DNA of 41,812 nucleotides from Lysobacterales bacterium (GTDB lineage: Bacteria; Pseudomonadota; Gammaproteobacteria; Xanthomonadales; Marinicellaceae): positions 1 to 41,812 of the forward strand of contig JALSLV010000094.1 of NCBI GenBank assembly GCA_026988115.1. Direction: 5' to 3'. Shown here in pieces: positions 40,529-41,812 of this stretch. The stretch's first letter is position 1, and the number at the start of each line of letters is the position of its first letter. A model generated the notes under the pieces. That model made no database searches. It was not told the DNA's origin and saw only the letters and a list, made by a program, of their open reading frames with translations. Both the position numbers and the translations under genes were made by a program.

Positions 40529-41677
40529 CTGTGAAAGTCTTGTTTTGTAAGCAAACACTAACAAAAGCATAATTAACACGAGTAAGAGCGGAGTGGATAA
40601 CAGAGGGATAACTGGGACAGAATATAGTTTTTCGCCAACATACCGACCTTGGGCGTACGTGCCTGCACGGTCTTGTTCATATACCATGACTTCTTGACTG
40701 GTTTGGTGGTTTTGAATAAATACTTGTAAAGGGAAATAATTATTACAATCTAATCCTGGTGGAGTGACTCCACAAAAAGGAAGTTCAGGTCTACTTGCCT
40801 TAAGAAAAGTGTATTCTGTTATCCGTTGATAGGGGTTATTGTAGTTGCCACGCCCAGATATTCTAACCCCAACACCTGTATCCTTGTCAACTTCATAAGC
40901 TCCATGCCAACCAACAGCTAAAATTTTATTATTTTGTAATGGAAAAACATTAGCAAATGTGTCATTTAAACCGCCAAGTGGACCTGGAGCATAAACATAA
41001 GAGAAATACCAGTTTTCCACAAAATCATTGTAATTATACGAATACAATCGACCAAAACCAAAATAAGGGTAATAAAAACGCAGACCGTCATTGTCAATAA
41101 AGTAACTATAAGTATCTCCGACAAGTCGAACAAAATCAGGGCTCATGTCATTTAAGTCATAAACATGGAGATTGTAGTCTCCTGTAATCACATCATGTAT
41201 TTTAAAAGCAATTGTATCTAAGTTATCTGAAAACCAAAACCTTTGAAAACCAGGAAGAGTCAATGCAATTGATATTTGGTTTGTAACAAGGTCAATTTGA
41301 TAAATAGAGTCGTGGTTATATTCAGAAAAATATAAAACATTATCGGCTTTGTTTAAAATAATTTGTTCTGGTTTTATTGCCAAACCAGTCCATTCTTGAA
41401 CAATATCGAGCGTTGTTGTTTCAATTAAGACAATTTTATTGTCGTCTTTTGCACTGGCATAAAGTTTATCGCTTTGTGAATTTAAAAAAACAGCACCCAC
41501 ACCGTTACCTACTCGAATTTTTTTTAAAAGCTTCCCATCATCTAAATCAATAACAAGGATGGAATCTTCTTTGATATTAGTTAAGTCATGAGCATCAAAT
41601 AAGGGAAGATAAGCCACCTTAGCAAAAGAAACAGTATTGACAACAAGCAAACTAAGTATAACAAGCAGATTTTTCAT
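40523..41677 (-). CDS. Secreted beta-propeller protein with IPTL-CTERM-like C terminus
   Basis: A 384-residue protein with signal peptide MKNLLVILSLLVVNTVSFA. The central 300 residues have YVTN/NHL-type repeats (SILVIDLDDGKLLKKIRVGNG, KIVLIETTTLDIVQEW, SIYQIDLVTNQISIAL), consistent with a beta-propeller. The end is VPVIPLLSTPLLLVLIMLLL followed by a basic tail, the shape of an IPTL-CTERM sorting signal (PxL motif, hydrophobic helix, basic end). Ligand and target are unknown. The ribosome-binding site AAGGAGGAAACCC is perfect. The short stretch from 41678 to the window end shows no other signal. Confidence 0.72.
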   Translation of the reverse strand: MKNLLVILSLLVVNTVSFAKVAYLPLFDAHDLTNIKEDSILVIDLDDGKLLKKIRVGNGVGAVFLNSQSDKLYASAKDDNKIVLIETTTLDIVQEWTGLAIKPEQIILNKADNVLYFSEYNHDSIYQIDLVTNQISIALTLPGFQRFWFSDNLDTIAFKIHDVITGDYNLHVYDLNDMSPDFVRLVGDTYSYFIDNDGLRFYYPYFGFGRLYSYNYNDFVENWYFSYVYAPGPLGGLNDTFANVFPLQNNKILAVGWHGAYEVDKDTGVGVRISGRGNYNNPYQRITEYTFLKASRPELPFCGVTPPGLDCNNYFPLQVFIQNHQTSQEVMVYEQDRAGTYAQGRYVGEKLYSVPVIPLLSTPLLLVLIMLLLVFAYKTRLSQY

Positions 41678-41812
41678 GGGTTTCCTCCTTTAACGATAAC
41701 GATAGATTATAACAGGGTGGTTGTTAAAAATGCGTTAAATAAAAAAGGCAATAATCCCTTCAAATAGTCCAATAGGTAATATTATCTAGCAGGGTTGATA
41801 TGTTTTGACCTG

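Overview
The window looks like chromosomal DNA of an AT-rich gammaproteobacterium with a respiratory lifestyle. This is inferred from the gene families: a RapA of usual size, CreD, a bioC next to comF, a RegB/RegA pair, a clade I NosZ, a DoxD-DoxA fusion and an IPTL-CTERM-like tail. No rRNA or tRNA gene was seen and the species cannot be named.

Region 1 (1-13.8 kb) is a nitrous-oxide respiration island. At the left edge is a truncated TonB-dependent receptor that keeps both copper-site motifs of OprC/NosA (CxxxM and HxM). It is divergent from a regB-regA-apbE operon: a redox-sensing kinase, its response regulator, and a flavin transferase that could load FMN onto NosR. A perfect GCGNC-N5-GNCGC dyad in front of regB fits RegA autoregulation. 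Convergent to this operon is nosR-nosZ-nosD-nosF-nosY-nosL, with an FNR/DNR-type box about 40 bp before the predicted nosR start point and a hairpin between nosZ and nosD. A toxin-antitoxin pair, a small membrane protein and REP-like repeats form an islet between apbE and nosL.

Region 2 (13.8-25 kb) is mostly housekeeping: tsaD, a DUF4404 protein, rapA, a large lipoprotein that ends in a type IV pilin-like domain, a CvfB-like S1 protein, comF, bioC and a flavoprotein amine dehydrogenase. The pocket residues of the last look more like histamine dehydrogenase than trimethylamine dehydrogenase.

Region 3 (25-31.3 kb) is accessory: an AAA/DUF4143 ATPase, two REP-associated tyrosine transposases with GGGGTCAG-type repeats, a class V PLP enzyme, an orphan toxin-like C-terminal domain with a possible immunity gene, and a DUF1287 gene remnant.

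Region 4 (31.3-41.8 kb) holds a B12-binding radical SAM protein, CreD, a DUF885 lipoprotein, and a sulfur/thiol cluster: thioredoxin-like protein, DUF2892, SirB2-like, metallo-hydrolase lipoprotein, DoxDA and DUF302. Three of its transcription units share a near-palindrome, ATTAGCAAnTnCTwATA. A beta-propeller protein with a sorting-type tail lies upstream.

Mobile sequence runs through all of this. One MITE family has two copies (5-bp duplications TTGTT and TTTAA). A different 163-bp foldback MITE (duplication CCATA) is inserted right behind the nosR activator box. There are also dispersed REP-like and CGCAGAG-type repeats.
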